From positions 2,591,501 to 2,655,500 of the forward strand of contig NZ_CP037951.1 of assembly GCF_004358445.1 (NCBI RefSeq): a stretch of DNA of 64,000 nucleotides, in the 5' to 3' direction. The position numbers and the translations under genes were made by a program. This document shows, piece by piece, positions 1 to 9,017 of this stretch. The stretch comes from Parashewanella tropica (GTDB lineage Bacteria; Pseudomonadota; Gammaproteobacteria; Enterobacterales; Shewanellaceae). Numbering within the stretch: the first letter of the stretch is position 1; every line of letters begins with the position of its first letter. Under the pieces are notes generated by a model. The model was not told the DNA's origin. It saw only the letters and a list, made by a program, of their open reading frames with translations, and searched no databases.

Positions 1-697
1 GGTTTACAGCGCCCTGTACAACCATTTCACCCAAACCAAATGATGAAGTAATGAATACAACGTCATTGTTACCAGACTCAGTATCCATGGTGAACATAAC
101 ACCAGACGCTGCTTTATCTGAACGAACCATGCGCTGGATACCAGCAGAAAGTGCTACGCCGCGGTGATCATACCCTTGGTGAACACGGTAAGAAATGGCA
201 CGGTCGTTAAATAAAGACGCAAATACGTGCTTGATGGCTACAAGAACTGAATCGTAACCTTTAACGTTTAGGAAAGTTTCTTGCTGACCAGCAAAAGAAG
301 CATCAGGCATATCTTCTGCAGTTGCAGATGAACGAACAGCAAATGAAGCGTCTTGAGTTTCAGATGAAAGCTTGTCATAAGCTTCACGAATGGCTTGTTC
401 TAATTCTGGTTGGAATGGGGTGTCGATTACCCATTGTCTGATCTGTGCGCCAACTTTAGCAAGTTGATTAACATCATCTACATCCAATGTATCTAAGATT
501 TCATAAATCTTCTGATTAACTCCACTTTGCTCAAGAAATTCATTAAACGCATGTGAAGTAGTTGCAAAGCCTCCTGGAACCTGAACACCAGCATTAGATA
601 AGTTGCTGATCATCTCGCCAAGAGATGCATTTTTACCGCCAACAGTGTTGACGTCGCCCATGCCTAATTCTTGATACCAGAGTACATATTGTTGCAC
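1..697 (-). CDS. ppsA: Phosphoenolpyruvate synthase, N-terminal part (runs off the left edge)
   Basis: Phosphoenolpyruvate synthase (pyruvate, water dikinase) makes PEP from pyruvate with ATP to AMP during gluconeogenesis. Only the first 232 codons are in the window. Translation from the GTG at 697-695 gives an N-terminus of the family type (VQQYVLWYQELGMGDVNTVG), then the nucleotide-binding segment with AVRSSATAEDMPDASFAGQQ, typical of the PEP-utilising kinase domain. A GGAG ribosome site lies 7 bases before the GTG. The gene diverges from ppsR, the kinase/phosphorylase that controls PpsA, which is the classic arrangement. Catalytic histidine and C-terminal PEP domain are outside the window. 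Confidence 0.95.
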   Translation of the reverse strand, partial: MQQYVLWYQELGMGDVNTVGGKNASLGEMISNLSNAGVQVPGGFATTSHAFNEFLEQSGVNQKIYEILDTLDVDDVNQLAKVGAQIRQWVIDTPFQPELEQAIREAYDKLSSETQDASFAVRSSATAEDMPDASFAGQQETFLNVKGYDSVLVAIKHVFASLFNDRAISYRVHQGYDHRGVALSAGIQRMVRSDKAASGVMFTMDTESGNNDVVFITSSFGLGEMVVQGAVN

Positions 698-988
698 AGT
701 TCTATCTCCGTGTGTGTGAAATACTGATTCTGATAAGAGTTTTAAACTGTAACACTTTCAACCTAGCTTTCATTTACTCAAAGAGCACTCAATACGGTTA
801 AAAACCTTTACACTAAGTTCATCTTGAAGCACTCAAAAACAAACCAAGTATTTACAGAGGGTTAAAGTAAAACTTCTATCAGAATAAGTATCTAGCCCTT
901 CACAGAATTGCAACGGCATTTTACACTCCGTTATGAGAGTCGTAAACGTATAATTTCATTTGTAATTTTATTACCACAAGAGGCAGTT

Positions 989-1801
989 ATGGTACCAAAG
1001 GTATTCTTTATTTCAGACGGAACAGCAATCACTGCAGAGGTATTCGGGCATGCGGTTTTGTCGCAATTCCCCATTGATTTTGAACAAGTTACAATTCCTT
1101 TTGTGGAGACAATAAAAAAAGCAGAAGAAGTTACCAAACAGATAAATGATAGTTTTATTACAACAGGCGTACAGCCTTTGGTCTTTCATTCCATCGTAAA
1201 GCCAGAAATCCGACATATAATTACAGCGTCCGAAGGAGCGAATTATGATTTCTTAAATACTTTTGTTGCGCCACTTGAGGAACAATTAGGTATAAAGGCA
1301 GCACCAAAAGTACATAGAACCCATGGGAAAACCAATGGTGCTTACGAAAACAGAATCCATGCTATCAACTTTTCATTAGATAATGATGACGGACAAACCC
1401 TAAAGCACATGGATGAAGCCGACATTATTCTTTTAGGTGTTTCACGTTGCGGCAAAACACCATCGAGTTTATATCTATCTATGCAATTTGGCATAAAAGC
1501 GGCCAACTATCCTTTTGTTGAGGATGACATGGACAACCTCAAACTGCCTGAAGCCTTGAAGCGCAACAAAAAGAAATTGTTTGGTTTAACTATCGACCCA
1601 ATGCGCTTACATGAAATTAGACAAGGACGAATGCAGAATAGTCGTTACTCTTCGCTAAGGCAGTGCAGAATTGAAGTAAAAGAAGTTGAAATGCTTTATA
1701 AGAAAGAACGTATTCCTTATATAAGCACTACCAACCATTCTGTTGAAGAAATTTCAGCTAAAATCCTTGATATTACAGGGCTAGAAAGACATATGTTTTG
1801 A
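989..1801 (+). CDS. ppsR: PEP synthase regulatory kinase/pyrophosphorylase
   Basis: Bifunctional regulator (DUF299 family) that inactivates PEP synthase by ADP-dependent phosphorylation of a threonine and reactivates it by Pi-dependent pyrophosphorolysis. The 270-aa product starts [17 protein letters not shown] and has the family P-loop GVSRCGKT at residues 150-157. I chose the ATG at 989 rather than the in-frame start at 908 because AGAGG precedes it and the family begins with this segment. It is divergent from ppsA, its substrate gene. A 10-bp hairpin follows the stop at 1830-1854. Confidence 0.95.
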   Translation: MVPKVFFISDGTAITAEVFGHAVLSQFPIDFEQVTIPFVETIKKAEEVTKQINDSFITTGVQPLVFHSIVKPEIRHIITASEGANYDFLNTFVAPLEEQLGIKAAPKVHRTHGKTNGAYENRIHAINFSLDNDDGQTLKHMDEADIILLGVSRCGKTPSSLYLSMQFGIKAANYPFVEDDMDNLKLPEALKRNKKKLFGLTIDPMRLHEIRQGRMQNSRYSSLRQCRIEVKEVEMLYKKERIPYISTTNHSVEEISAKILDITGLERHMF

Positions 1802-1829
1802 TCTCAAAAAATCGCATTAGATTACATCT

Positions 1830-1854
1830 GTAGTGGCTCTTCTCGAGTCACTAC
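1830..1854 (+). terminator. Hairpin after ppsR
   Basis: GTAGTGGCTC and GAGTCACTAC can pair over 10 bp with one G-U pair and a 5-nt loop. There is no T-run behind it, so intrinsic termination is uncertain; it may protect a 3' end. Confidence 0.35.
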
Positions 1855-2000
1855 CACACCTAACCAGAAAAAGTTAACGGTTTACTGCTTTCAATCAATT
1901 AATCTCATCAATTTAAAAGAAAAGACACTGCGAATGTGACACGCTTCCGTTATAATCGTTAGCATTTGGCAACAGCGCCCTATATTTGTTTGGATAGTTA

Positions 2001-3062
2001 ATGACCATTAAAACAGACGAATTAAGAACGTCACTACTTTGTAAAGTTATATCTCCTTCGCAATTAGCTTCAGAATACCCATTAACGAGTCATGCAGCTG
2101 AATATTTAATGCAGCAACGTCGTGAAGTTGAAGCCATTATAGAAGGTACTGACCAACGTTTATTAGTAATCGTTGGTCCTTGTTCTATTCATGATACCGA
2201 AGCTGCACTGGACTATGCCAAGCGCTTAGCGGTTTTACACCACGAATTGAAACAAGATCTCTGTATTGTTATGCGTGTCTATTTTGAAAAACCACGCACT
2301 ATTGTAGGTTGGAAAGGCTTAATTTCTGATCCAGATCTAGACGGTAGTTTCAGCCCAAATAAAGGTTTAAGAAAAGCTCGTCATTTGTTACAGCAAATTA
2401 CTGAGTTGAATTTACCTATCGCCACTGAGTTCTTGGACATGGTTAACGGTCAGTATATTGCTGACTTGATCACTTGGGGAGCGATTGGTGCTCGTACTAC
2501 TGAAAGCCAAATTCATCGTGAAATGGCTTCCGCTCTATCTTGCCCTGTCGGTTTCAAAAACGGTACCAATGGCAGTATTCAGATTGCTGTGGATGCTGTT
2601 CGAGCTGCTCAAGTACCACATATTTTCTATTCGCCAGATAAAGATGGTGCAATGGCTGTATTAAGGACTTCTGGTAACCCTTACGGTCACATTATTTTGC
2701 GTGGTGGTGCTAAGCCTAATTACTTTGCTGAAGACATTGAAAAAGCAAGACAAGGATTGGAAAACGTTGGCCTATTCCAACGCATGGTCATCGATTTCAG
2801 CCACGGCAATAGCCAGAAACAGCACAAAAAGCAGTTAGAAGTGGCAGATAACATCATTGAACAACTTGAAAGTGGTAGTACGGCAATTGCTGGTATTATG
2901 GCTGAGAGCTTTATTGAGGAAGGCAATCAAAAAGTTGTACCAGATGCCCCCCTTGTATACGGCAAAAGTATTACCGATGCTTGTCTTCACTGGGAAGATA
3001 CAAAGCTATTACTACAAAAGCTAGCTAAAGCGAGTCGTACCCGCCGAGAAAAACTAGCTTAA
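2001..3062 (+). CDS. aroH: 3-deoxy-7-phosphoheptulonate synthase, AroH-like
   Basis: Class I-alpha DAHP synthase condenses PEP and erythrose 4-phosphate, the first step of the shikimate pathway. The 353-aa length is usual. Segments such as VGPCSIHD, GAIGARTTESQIHREMAS, VGFKNGT and DFSHGNSQKQ carry the active-site residues. Among the three E. coli isozymes the sequence is closest, from memory, to the tryptophan-sensitive AroH: GWKGLISDPDLDGSF, ATEFLDMV, SPDK and TAIAGIMAESF are AroH-like, not AroF- or AroG-like. Feedback specificity is therefore an inference. A TATAAT sits at 1951-1956, but I see no convincing -35 and no TrpR-type operator. Confidence 0.92.
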   Translation: MTIKTDELRTSLLCKVISPSQLASEYPLTSHAAEYLMQQRREVEAIIEGTDQRLLVIVGPCSIHDTEAALDYAKRLAVLHHELKQDLCIVMRVYFEKPRTIVGWKGLISDPDLDGSFSPNKGLRKARHLLQQITELNLPIATEFLDMVNGQYIADLITWGAIGARTTESQIHREMASALSCPVGFKNGTNGSIQIAVDAVRAAQVPHIFYSPDKDGAMAVLRTSGNPYGHIILRGGAKPNYFAEDIEKARQGLENVGLFQRMVIDFSHGNSQKQHKKQLEVADNIIEQLESGSTAIAGIMAESFIEEGNQKVVPDAPLVYGKSITDACLHWEDTKLLLQKLAKASRTRREKLA

Positions 3063-3074
3063 ATTAAGCCTATC

Positions 3075-3102
3075 GAGGCATCATGTATTAGAATGATGCC
3101 TC
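3075..3102. terminator. Hairpin between aroH and the convergent lipoprotein gene
   Basis: GAGGCATCAT and ATGATGCCTC form a perfect 10-bp stem with an 8-nt loop, 13 bases after aroH and overlapping the 3' end of the convergent gene. No long T-run follows on either strand. Confidence 0.5.
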
Positions 3103-3477
3103 TGATCCTTTAACTGGCTTTTGTACAGGGCAATCAGTTGTCGTTACTCCATCTTTCAAATCAGCTAACGGTTTAAACCCCAACTTAACTGCTTTGTTCA
3201 GATCTGAATGTGAAATGGTATGTATATTCACACTCAATTCAGGAGCCCCACACTGCGCGATGACCATCATCCCATTGATTGTGCCACAACTTGATGTAAT
3301 GACTTCCACTCCATCTTTAGACAATTTTTCCGCCGTTTGCTTAATCGTTAGACCGCCACCAATACATTGTTTAGCGCCATCATTGATATAAACCTGTACT
3401 TGCTGAACAGTTTTTGACTCACTGCTACACGCTGTAGACAGTAAACCAAGAAGCAAAACACCTATAAGTCTTCTCAT
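3088..3477 (-). CDS. Small putative lipoprotein, unknown function
   Basis: 129-aa protein with a lipoprotein signal: MRRLIGVLLLGLLSTACSS, lipobox LSTAC, so the mature N-terminus would be a lipidated Cys. The start at 3477 is preferred over the upstream start at 3507 because AAGGA lies before it and the signal peptide begins there. The mature part has four further cysteines (KQCIGGG, SSCGT, AQCGAP, TDCPVQ), which could form disulfides in the periplasm. I do not recognise the family. It converges with aroH. Confidence 0.75.
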   Translation of the reverse strand: MRRLIGVLLLGLLSTACSSESKTVQQVQVYINDGAKQCIGGGLTIKQTAEKLSKDGVEVITSSCGTINGMMVIAQCGAPELSVNIHTISHSDLNKAVKLGFKPLADLKDGVTTTDCPVQKPVKGSEASF

Positions 3478-3606
3478 TAAGCTTTCCTTAAAGTTTTTAC
3501 TGAACATCTCCTGAATAACTACCTGATAACTAGGGCCATTGTTTGCTCGCTAAGGCTTTGCAGTGTTATTCCGTGTAACCATTTCTAACAATACACAAGT
3601 TTGCCA

Positions 3607-5088
3607 ATGCCTACCATCACAAGTCCAGATCATTTACTTTCTTTATTAGCAAGCCAGCAAGCCAAGATAGAAAAAAGTCCCGAACAAACAGATAATTATA
3701 TACTCACAGTAAATACCAACACAGGCAGTAAACAATACACATTAACTATTCCCGAAAATCGGAGCCTCAGTAGTGTACAACGAACTCATGTTGGTTCAAA
3801 AAGAAAGGACTTTGGTAGAGTAGTTGCGGATTTTATGAAGACTTCAAGCCTTACATGGATTAAAGAAGCAATTACCAATGGCAGCCTAGAACAATATATA
3901 AAAAGCGCTAAGACAACTAAGCGAGAAGTAAAAGCACTTTCTGACATTCAAATAAGAGACATCACCGGTGAATGCTTGAGCCATAACTTTCAATTAGTGC
4001 CCTTTGCTCAAGGTGAATTATTGTCATTAAAGTACTTTGTAAATCAAGCAATGGTAGTAAAGTGGCAACTCTATTCCCAATTACAAACCCAGTTAGATTG
4101 TACTAGTAGAGTCACACACAATGAGATTTTAGACTCCGGCGATATAATCAGAGTAAACCCTCTTAACCAAAACCCTGTAGAGCTTTATCCGCAATTAACA
4201 GAACTTATAACTGCACAAGAGCAAGATTCTTCACCAATACTCTTTTTCTATTACACTGATTCAAATCATGGTCGTGAAAGCAATACCCGTAGATATTACT
4301 TCGTCCAAACGAATGACCTTGAGCTATATACAATAGTAGAGTCTAAAACACCGATCTCACGACAGGATTTTCAGCAGCAACAACTTATTGCTGAAATGCT
4401 ATCCAAGACTCAATCAATTGAAGTCTTACCCCACTGTATTCTCGTAGACTTGAATGCAATTGCAGTTGCACAATCAGGCTGTAGCTTCAAATACACATAT
4501 ACACAAAGTAAACTCAAAGACCCTAAACTTCATCAATTCAAAGCGCTATGTGAATCAATGTGTACTCTTCATGAGTCAGGTTGGTATCTCAATAATCTCT
4601 GCTCAGAGTCTCTTCAAGTTGATCCCGAAACATTAAGAGTAGAGTTAAGCGATCCCAGCTTTCTGATTAGCGCTCAACATCTTCAAGATTTAAAACAGGC
4701 TAGGGATACAAAAGCAGATTCAACTCCATCTAAACTTTCTAATGGGTTTGGTCATATACATTTCAACAATAAGTTAATCCCGAAGTGGCTATTATATTGG
4801 CTATCTACTTTTGACCCAGAGGCGTTTGAAGTCGCCGATACATACTGCCTGCTACAGACAATATTAGAATCCAGATCTTTATGCGTTAGAGATATGATCC
4901 GCGAAGACCTAATAAATACTAAATGTCGTGGTCTTTATCTACCAATCAACAGAGTGCTATTCGAATCTATGTTGAAAAAGATAGTTAAACCACATTATCT
5001 TGAGGAAGTTCTTAATTTTTTATCCGATCCTGTGGGTCATCCACTAGATACAAGACTTGTAAATATCATAGACTGGGATAAAGCATAA
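3607..5088 (+). CDS. Unknown protein with a degenerate protein-kinase-like segment
   Basis: About 493 aa, no signal peptide, no family recognised. Around residues 310-360 the text LHESGWYLNNLCSESLQVD followed by VELSDPSF looks like a decayed catalytic loop and DFG motif of a Ser/Thr kinase: the HxD aspartate is replaced, a weak N is kept, and DFG reads DPS. This suggests a pseudokinase or kinase-derived fold, but the match is by eye only. The start is uncertain: TTG at 3601 and ATG at 3607 are in frame with only a weak ribosome site. It stands alone between a lipoprotein gene and the tRNA array. Confidence 0.6.
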   Translation: MPTITSPDHLLSLLASQQAKIEKSPEQTDNYILTVNTNTGSKQYTLTIPENRSLSSVQRTHVGSKRKDFGRVVADFMKTSSLTWIKEAITNGSLEQYIKSAKTTKREVKALSDIQIRDITGECLSHNFQLVPFAQGELLSLKYFVNQAMVVKWQLYSQLQTQLDCTSRVTHNEILDSGDIIRVNPLNQNPVELYPQLTELITAQEQDSSPILFFYYTDSNHGRESNTRRYYFVQTNDLELYTIVESKTPISRQDFQQQQLIAEMLSKTQSIEVLPHCILVDLNAIAVAQSGCSFKYTYTQSKLKDPKLHQFKALCESMCTLHESGWYLNNLCSESLQVDPETLRVELSDPSFLISAQHLQDLKQARDTKADSTPSKLSNGFGHIHFNNKLIPKWLLYWLSTFDPEAFEVADTYCLLQTILESRSLCVRDMIREDLINTKCRGLYLPINRVLFESMLKKIVKPHYLEEVLNFLSDPVGHPLDTRLVNIIDWDKA

Positions 5089-5295
5089 CTATGAATCAAT
5101 AAACTAATGAAATAGGGCGTGTTGATCTTTCTTGATCATTTTTACAGCGATAAATTGGTTATCTGAAGTCGTGAAGGATTCGAACCTTCGAAGAATAGAT
5201 TAATAGATTAATAGATTAAAAAACAAAGACGCTCTTTATATGAGAAAGCGAATGCGCTAACGATTTATTTAAATTTTGATGGAATATTTGTAGAG
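5089..5295. other. Intergenic stretch with tRNA remnant and short tandem repeat
   Basis: No gene. It holds a 24-nt piece of tRNA-Lys at 5168-5191 and then about three copies of an 8-bp unit (TAATAGAT) at 5193-5219, a small replication-slippage tract. Confidence 0.6.
5168..5191 (-). pseudogene. tRNA-Lys 3' remnant
   Basis: 24 bases identical to the T-arm and part of the acceptor end of the seven intact tRNA-Lys genes next to it, with the rest missing. It is probably the leftover of an eighth array copy. Confidence 0.75.
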
Positions 5296-5371
5296 TGGTG
5301 GGTCGTGAAGGATTCGAACCTTCGACCAATTGGTTAAAAGCCAACTGCTCTACCGACTGAGCTAACGACCC
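5296..5371 (-). tRNA. tRNA-Lys(UUU), copy 7 of the transcript
   Basis: 76-nt cloverleaf read on the minus strand: begins GGGTCGTTAGCTCAG, anticodon TTT within CTTTTAA, T-loop GGTTCGAATCC, encoded CCA end. Closely matches the E. coli tRNA-Lys pattern. Last of seven copies in the direction of transcription. Confidence 0.97.
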
Positions 5372-5421
5372 ATCTGGTGGTTATGTTTTACTTCTTTCTC
5401 TTAGAAAAGAGCCTAAAAAAG

Positions 5422-5497
5422 TGGTGGGTCGTGAAGGATTCGAACCTTCGACCAATTGGTTAAAAGCCAACTGCTCTACCGACTGAGCTAACGACCC
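5422..5497 (-). tRNA. tRNA-Lys(UUU), copy 6
   Basis: Identical by eye to the copy at 5296-5371, with anticodon TTT and encoded CCA. Separated from its neighbours by about 50-bp spacers that are themselves similar. Confidence 0.97.
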
Positions 5498-5548
5498 ATC
5501 AGATGATTTGTTTTACTTCCTTATCTTTTAACAAAGAATCTAAAGAAG

Positions 5549-5624
5549 TGGTGGGTCGTGAAGGATTCGAACCTTCGACCAATTGGTTAAAAGCCAACTG
5601 CTCTACCGACTGAGCTAACGACCC
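5549..5624 (-). tRNA. tRNA-Lys(UUU), copy 5
   Basis: Same 76-nt sequence, anticodon TTT, encoded CCA. Confidence 0.97.
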
Positions 5625-5674
5625 ATCTGTTGGTTATGTTTTACTTCCTTATCTTAATAAAGAGCCTTAAGAAG

Positions 5675-5750
5675 TGGTGGGTCGTGAAGGATTCGAACCT
5701 TCGACCAATTGGTTAAAAGCCAACTGCTCTACCGACTGAGCTAACGACCC
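5675..5750 (-). tRNA. tRNA-Lys(UUU), copy 4
   Basis: Same 76-nt sequence, anticodon TTT, encoded CCA. Confidence 0.97.
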
Positions 5751-5800
5751 ATCTGTTGGTTATGTTTTACTTCCTTCTCTTAATAAAGAGCCTTAAGAAG

Positions 5801-5876
5801 TGGTGGGTCGTGAAGGATTCGAACCTTCGACCAATTGGTTAAAAGCCAACTGCTCTACCGACTGAGCTAACGACCC
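5801..5876 (-). tRNA. tRNA-Lys(UUU), copy 3
   Basis: Same 76-nt sequence, anticodon TTT, encoded CCA. Confidence 0.97.
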
Positions 5877-5913
5877 ATCAGGTTGATTATATTTTACTTC
5901 GCAATCTTAGAAG

Positions 5914-5989
5914 TGGTGGGTCGTGAAGGATTCGAACCTTCGACCAATTGGTTAAAAGCCAACTGCTCTACCGACTGAGCTAACGACCC
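5914..5989 (-). tRNA. tRNA-Lys(UUU), copy 2
   Basis: Same 76-nt sequence, anticodon TTT, encoded CCA. The spacer to copy 3 is shorter (37 bp) than the others. Confidence 0.97.
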
Positions 5990-6039
5990 ATCAAGGATTT
6001 TGTTTTACTTCCTGCTCTTAAATAAAGAACCTTAAGAAG

Positions 6040-6115
6040 TGGTGGGTCGTGAAGGATTCGAACCTTCGACCAATTGGTTAAAAGCCAACTGCTCTACCGA
6101 CTGAGCTAACGACCC
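6040..6115 (-). tRNA. tRNA-Lys(UUU), copy 1
   Basis: Promoter-proximal copy of the seven-gene array, same sequence with anticodon TTT and encoded CCA. About 40 bases downstream of the promoter at 6156-6183. Confidence 0.97.
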
Positions 6116-6155
6116 ACTCTTATCTCAACCCGACCATGCCGTGCTGAGGGCGCCT

Positions 6156-6183
6156 ATAATACCGTTTTCCTTTTGTCATGCAA
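6156..6183 (-). promoter_or_regulatory. Probable promoter of the tRNA-Lys array
   Basis: On the minus strand TTGCAT, 16 bp, TATTAT, followed by a GC-rich discriminator (GGCGCCC). Such discriminators are typical of stringently controlled stable-RNA promoters. It lies just upstream of the first tRNA. Confidence 0.65.
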
Positions 6184-6261
6184 GTGCAAGAACACGATTT
6201 TTTTTCGTTTGACTGAAAAACAATCTAAGCGCCCAAATTTTAGTGACTTATCACGCAATTT

Positions 6262-6999
6262 TTATAGAGCAGCGATATTTTGCTTAGCAATTCGAGCTTC
6301 TGAGCTTTGTGGGTATTCATTCAAAACTCGTTGATAGTATCGTTTTGCTAATCTTTTATCGTTTTCTTTTTCAGCAATCTTGCCAAGCTTGATCATGCTA
6401 TCCGCTCGTTTGCCCGACTTTTCAAACTTATTTACAACAGTTTGAAATGCAATTTTGGCATTTTTTAAATCACCTTTATTAAACTGAAGCTGACCTAACC
6501 AGTAATTGGCATTATCTGAAAAGCTAGAATTTGGGTATTTACTGATAAAATCTTTAAAGGCAGGGATCGCAGCATCGTATTTGCGGTCTTTTAAAACCAA
6601 ATTAACCGCACGCTGATAGCTATCAGTCTCTGACAAACTACCTGTTGTTTCTGTACCAGTAGTAGATTCAGGGTTCGTGTTTGCAGATGGCGTCGTTTGT
6701 GCTGGTTGAGATTGCACTTTTGCTAGCTCATCAAACAACTGACGCTGACGCTGTAATATTTGCTCTATTTGATAAGCTTGCTGCTCATTCAAACCTCGCA
6801 AATCCTGTACTTCTTGTTGCAAAGTGTCTACACGCTGTTGAAGTTCAAATTCAGCCTGCTGTTTGGCTTTAATTATCCGTTCAAGACGAGAAACTCTGTC
6901 ATTCTGAGAGCCGCCAGCGAGATCCACTACTGGAGAGGGCGCAGCATTTGCCGCGCCCACTCCAAGGAAAACCACCGTGGCTAAGACGGTTTTTTTCAT
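6262..6999 (-). CDS. cpoB: Cell division coordinator CpoB (YbgF)
   Basis: Periplasmic TolA-binding protein that coordinates peptidoglycan synthesis with outer-membrane constriction. The 245-aa product has a signal peptide (MKKTVLATVVFLGVGAANA), a glutamine-rich coiled coil at about residues 30-95, a low-complexity Thr/Ser/Pro linker, and three C-terminal TPR-like repeats (for example YDAAIPAFKDFISKYPNSSF and AKRYYQRVLNEYPQSSEA). It is the last gene of the tol-pal cluster, 128 bases downstream of pal. Confidence 0.95.
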   Translation of the reverse strand: MKKTVLATVVFLGVGAANAAPSPVVDLAGGSQNDRVSRLERIIKAKQQAEFELQQRVDTLQQEVQDLRGLNEQQAYQIEQILQRQRQLFDELAKVQSQPAQTTPSANTNPESTTGTETTGSLSETDSYQRAVNLVLKDRKYDAAIPAFKDFISKYPNSSFSDNANYWLGQLQFNKGDLKNAKIAFQTVVNKFEKSGKRADSMIKLGKIAEKENDKRLAKRYYQRVLNEYPQSSEARIAKQNIAAL

Positions 7000-7127
7000 T
7001 CTGTCACTCCATTAACTGAAGAGTAAAGCTTTTATCTCGTCATATCTGCATGAGCAAATATCCAGAGCCTTTTGCATTATAAAAGTCACTAGACCCCTTT
7101 CTTCATAGGAGTGACGAAAAAATCTAT

Positions 7128-7655
7128 TTAGTAAACAAGTACCGCACGACGGTTTTGTGCAAACGCTGCTTCAGTGTGACCAGGGTTAGCTGGCTTTTCT
7201 TCACCGTAGCTAACTACAGTCATTTGACTAGCTTGTACGCCCATGTTTTGTAGGAATTTTTGAACTGCTTTAGCACGACGCTCACCTAATGCGATGTTGT
7301 ACTCAGGTGTACCACGCTCATCAGTGTGACCTTCAATCATTACTTTTACATTTGGATGCTCAAGTAAGTAGTTACCGTGTGCACGTAGAGTTTCTGCAAA
7401 AGCTGATTTGATTTGGCTGTTATCAAAATCGAAGTAGATCACGTTGTCTTTACGTAATTCTGCTTCTTTTTCAGCTCTGATTTCTTCAGGAGTTTTAACT
7501 ACTGCTGCACTGCCAGTTTCAACACCACTTGCTGCTTGAGAACTATTCGCTGCATTTCCTTGAGTAGACTCAGTTTGAGAGGTAGAGCTACAAGCACTGA
7601 TCGCTAACACAGGTAGTGCCACTAACATAGCTTTTAACAACTTATTCAGATCCAT
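7128..7655 (-). CDS. pal: Peptidoglycan-associated lipoprotein Pal
   Basis: Outer-membrane lipoprotein that binds peptidoglycan and TolB. The 175-aa product has lipobox ISAC near residue 22, a Ser/Ala-rich linker, and an OmpA-like C-terminal domain with [21 protein letters not shown] and GERRAKAV, including the Asp and Arg residues that bind diaminopimelate. It lies 25 bases after tolB. Confidence 0.97.
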   Translation of the reverse strand: MDLNKLLKAMLVALPVLAISACSSTSQTESTQGNAANSSQAASGVETGSAAVVKTPEEIRAEKEAELRKDNVIYFDFDNSQIKSAFAETLRAHGNYLLEHPNVKVMIEGHTDERGTPEYNIALGERRAKAVQKFLQNMGVQASQMTVVSYGEEKPANPGHTEAAFAQNRRAVLVY

Positions 7656-7680
7656 TATCTGTTCCTTTTCTAAGTTTAAA

Positions 7681-9009
7681 TTATAAAAATGGTGACCAAG
7701 ACGGAGATTTCACCTCCCCTTGACCAGCTGGCAATCTTGCTTTGAAGCGGCCATCCATCGAAACGGCAGCTAACACTTGCTTCCCTTGAAACACAGTACC
7801 GTAAATAACCATAGTACCATTTGGCGCAATGCTTGGCGACTCATCCAAAGTAGTAGAAGTTAGCACCTGTAAAAATCGGGTATCTAAGTCCATTCTCGCA
7901 ATATGAAAACGGTTATTGGTGCGATTCACAAATACAATCGCTTTTCCATCAGGTGTTACAGAACCACCAAGATTCCATTCACCATCAAAGGTTAAACGTC
8001 TTATCTTACCAGATTGTATATTCATTTGATAAATCTGAGGACGTCCACCACGCTCTGACGTAAAAACAATTGATTTTCCATCAGGGAACCATGAAGGCTC
8101 AGTATCAATTGAATAATGATTTGTTAGTCGACGCAAGCGTTTAGTTGCAATATCAAGTAAATAAATATCTGGTTGGCCATCTTTCGACAAAGTAATTGCT
8201 AACTTTTTACCGTCAGGTGACCACGCTGGAGCACCATTGATTCCAGGGTAACTGGTCACAACTTCACGCTGCTGAGTATAAATATCTTGAATAACGATTT
8301 GAGAACGGCGATTTTCAAACGTTACATAAGCTAATTTTCTGCCATTTGGTGACCACGCAGGAGACATCAAGGGTTCATCTGATTTGACCACCATGGTTTC
8401 GTTATAACCGTCATAATCGGCAATCATAAGGTGGAAAGGCTTAGCTTGGCTTCTATCAACGACAACGTAAGCGATACGCGTTAAAAATGCACCTTTGATA
8501 CCTGTTAGTTTTTCATATACACGATTACTGATCATATGTGCGTAAGAACGAAATTGCTCCGCGGAAATCAAAACTTCACTTTGATCCAAAATCAGACTCT
8601 GAGGAGACGGAGCTGCACCTTGTTGTGGCAGTTGAGATTTGATTAAATCAATCAATTGAAACTTAACTTGGTACTGACCGTTACCATAAGGCTTCACTTT
8701 ACCAACCAATAAGGCTTCAGAATCTACCCCTGACCAGTCTGTACCGCGAAAATTTGTTACGTCAGAAAGCCCTTGTTGAGGTAGAGACAACACATTTAAC
8801 GGCGAGAATGTGCCACTTCTTTTTAGATCTGACATGACCACTTCAGAAATTTGCTGCGGTACCTGCCCTTGCCCTTCCCATACGAAAGGCATAATGGCAA
8901 TAGGACGGGCGGCATCAACACCTTCCGTAATAACAATATCAAGTGCAGCTTTAGCTGGACTGGTAATTAAAATGGCAACAACAAAAAGCCACTTCCCAAA
9001 GGTTCTCAT
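7681..9009 (-). CDS. tolB: Tol-Pal system translocation protein TolB
   Basis: Periplasmic protein linking Pal to the inner-membrane TolQRA motor. It has a signal peptide ([21 protein letters not shown]), an N-terminal alpha/beta domain to about residue 160, then a beta-propeller of five clear repeats, each with a (S/T)PxG(K/R) turn ([45 protein letters not shown]). I chose ATG 9009, which has GAGG six bases upstream. An in-frame TTG at 9021 overlaps the tolA stop. Confidence 0.96.
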   Translation of the reverse strand: MRTFGKWLFVVAILITSPAKAALDIVITEGVDAARPIAIMPFVWEGQGQVPQQISEVVMSDLKRSGTFSPLNVLSLPQQGLSDVTNFRGTDWSGVDSEALLVGKVKPYGNGQYQVKFQLIDLIKSQLPQQGAAPSPQSLILDQSEVLISAEQFRSYAHMISNRVYEKLTGIKGAFLTRIAYVVVDRSQAKPFHLMIADYDGYNETMVVKSDEPLMSPAWSPNGRKLAYVTFENRRSQIVIQDIYTQQREVVTSYPGINGAPAWSPDGKKLAITLSKDGQPDIYLLDIATKRLRRLTNHYSIDTEPSWFPDGKSIVFTSERGGRPQIYQMNIQSGKIRRLTFDGEWNLGGSVTPDGKAIVFVNRTNNRFHIARMDLDTRFLQVLTSTTLDESPSIAPNGTMVIYGTVFQGKQVLAAVSMDGRFKARLPAGQGEVKSPSWSPFL

Positions 9010-9017
9010 AAAATTCC

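Noticed and set aside
5296-6115. Regular repeat array resembling CRISPR
   Set aside because: Repeats are 76-nt intact tRNA genes and spacers are similar to each other, not unique.
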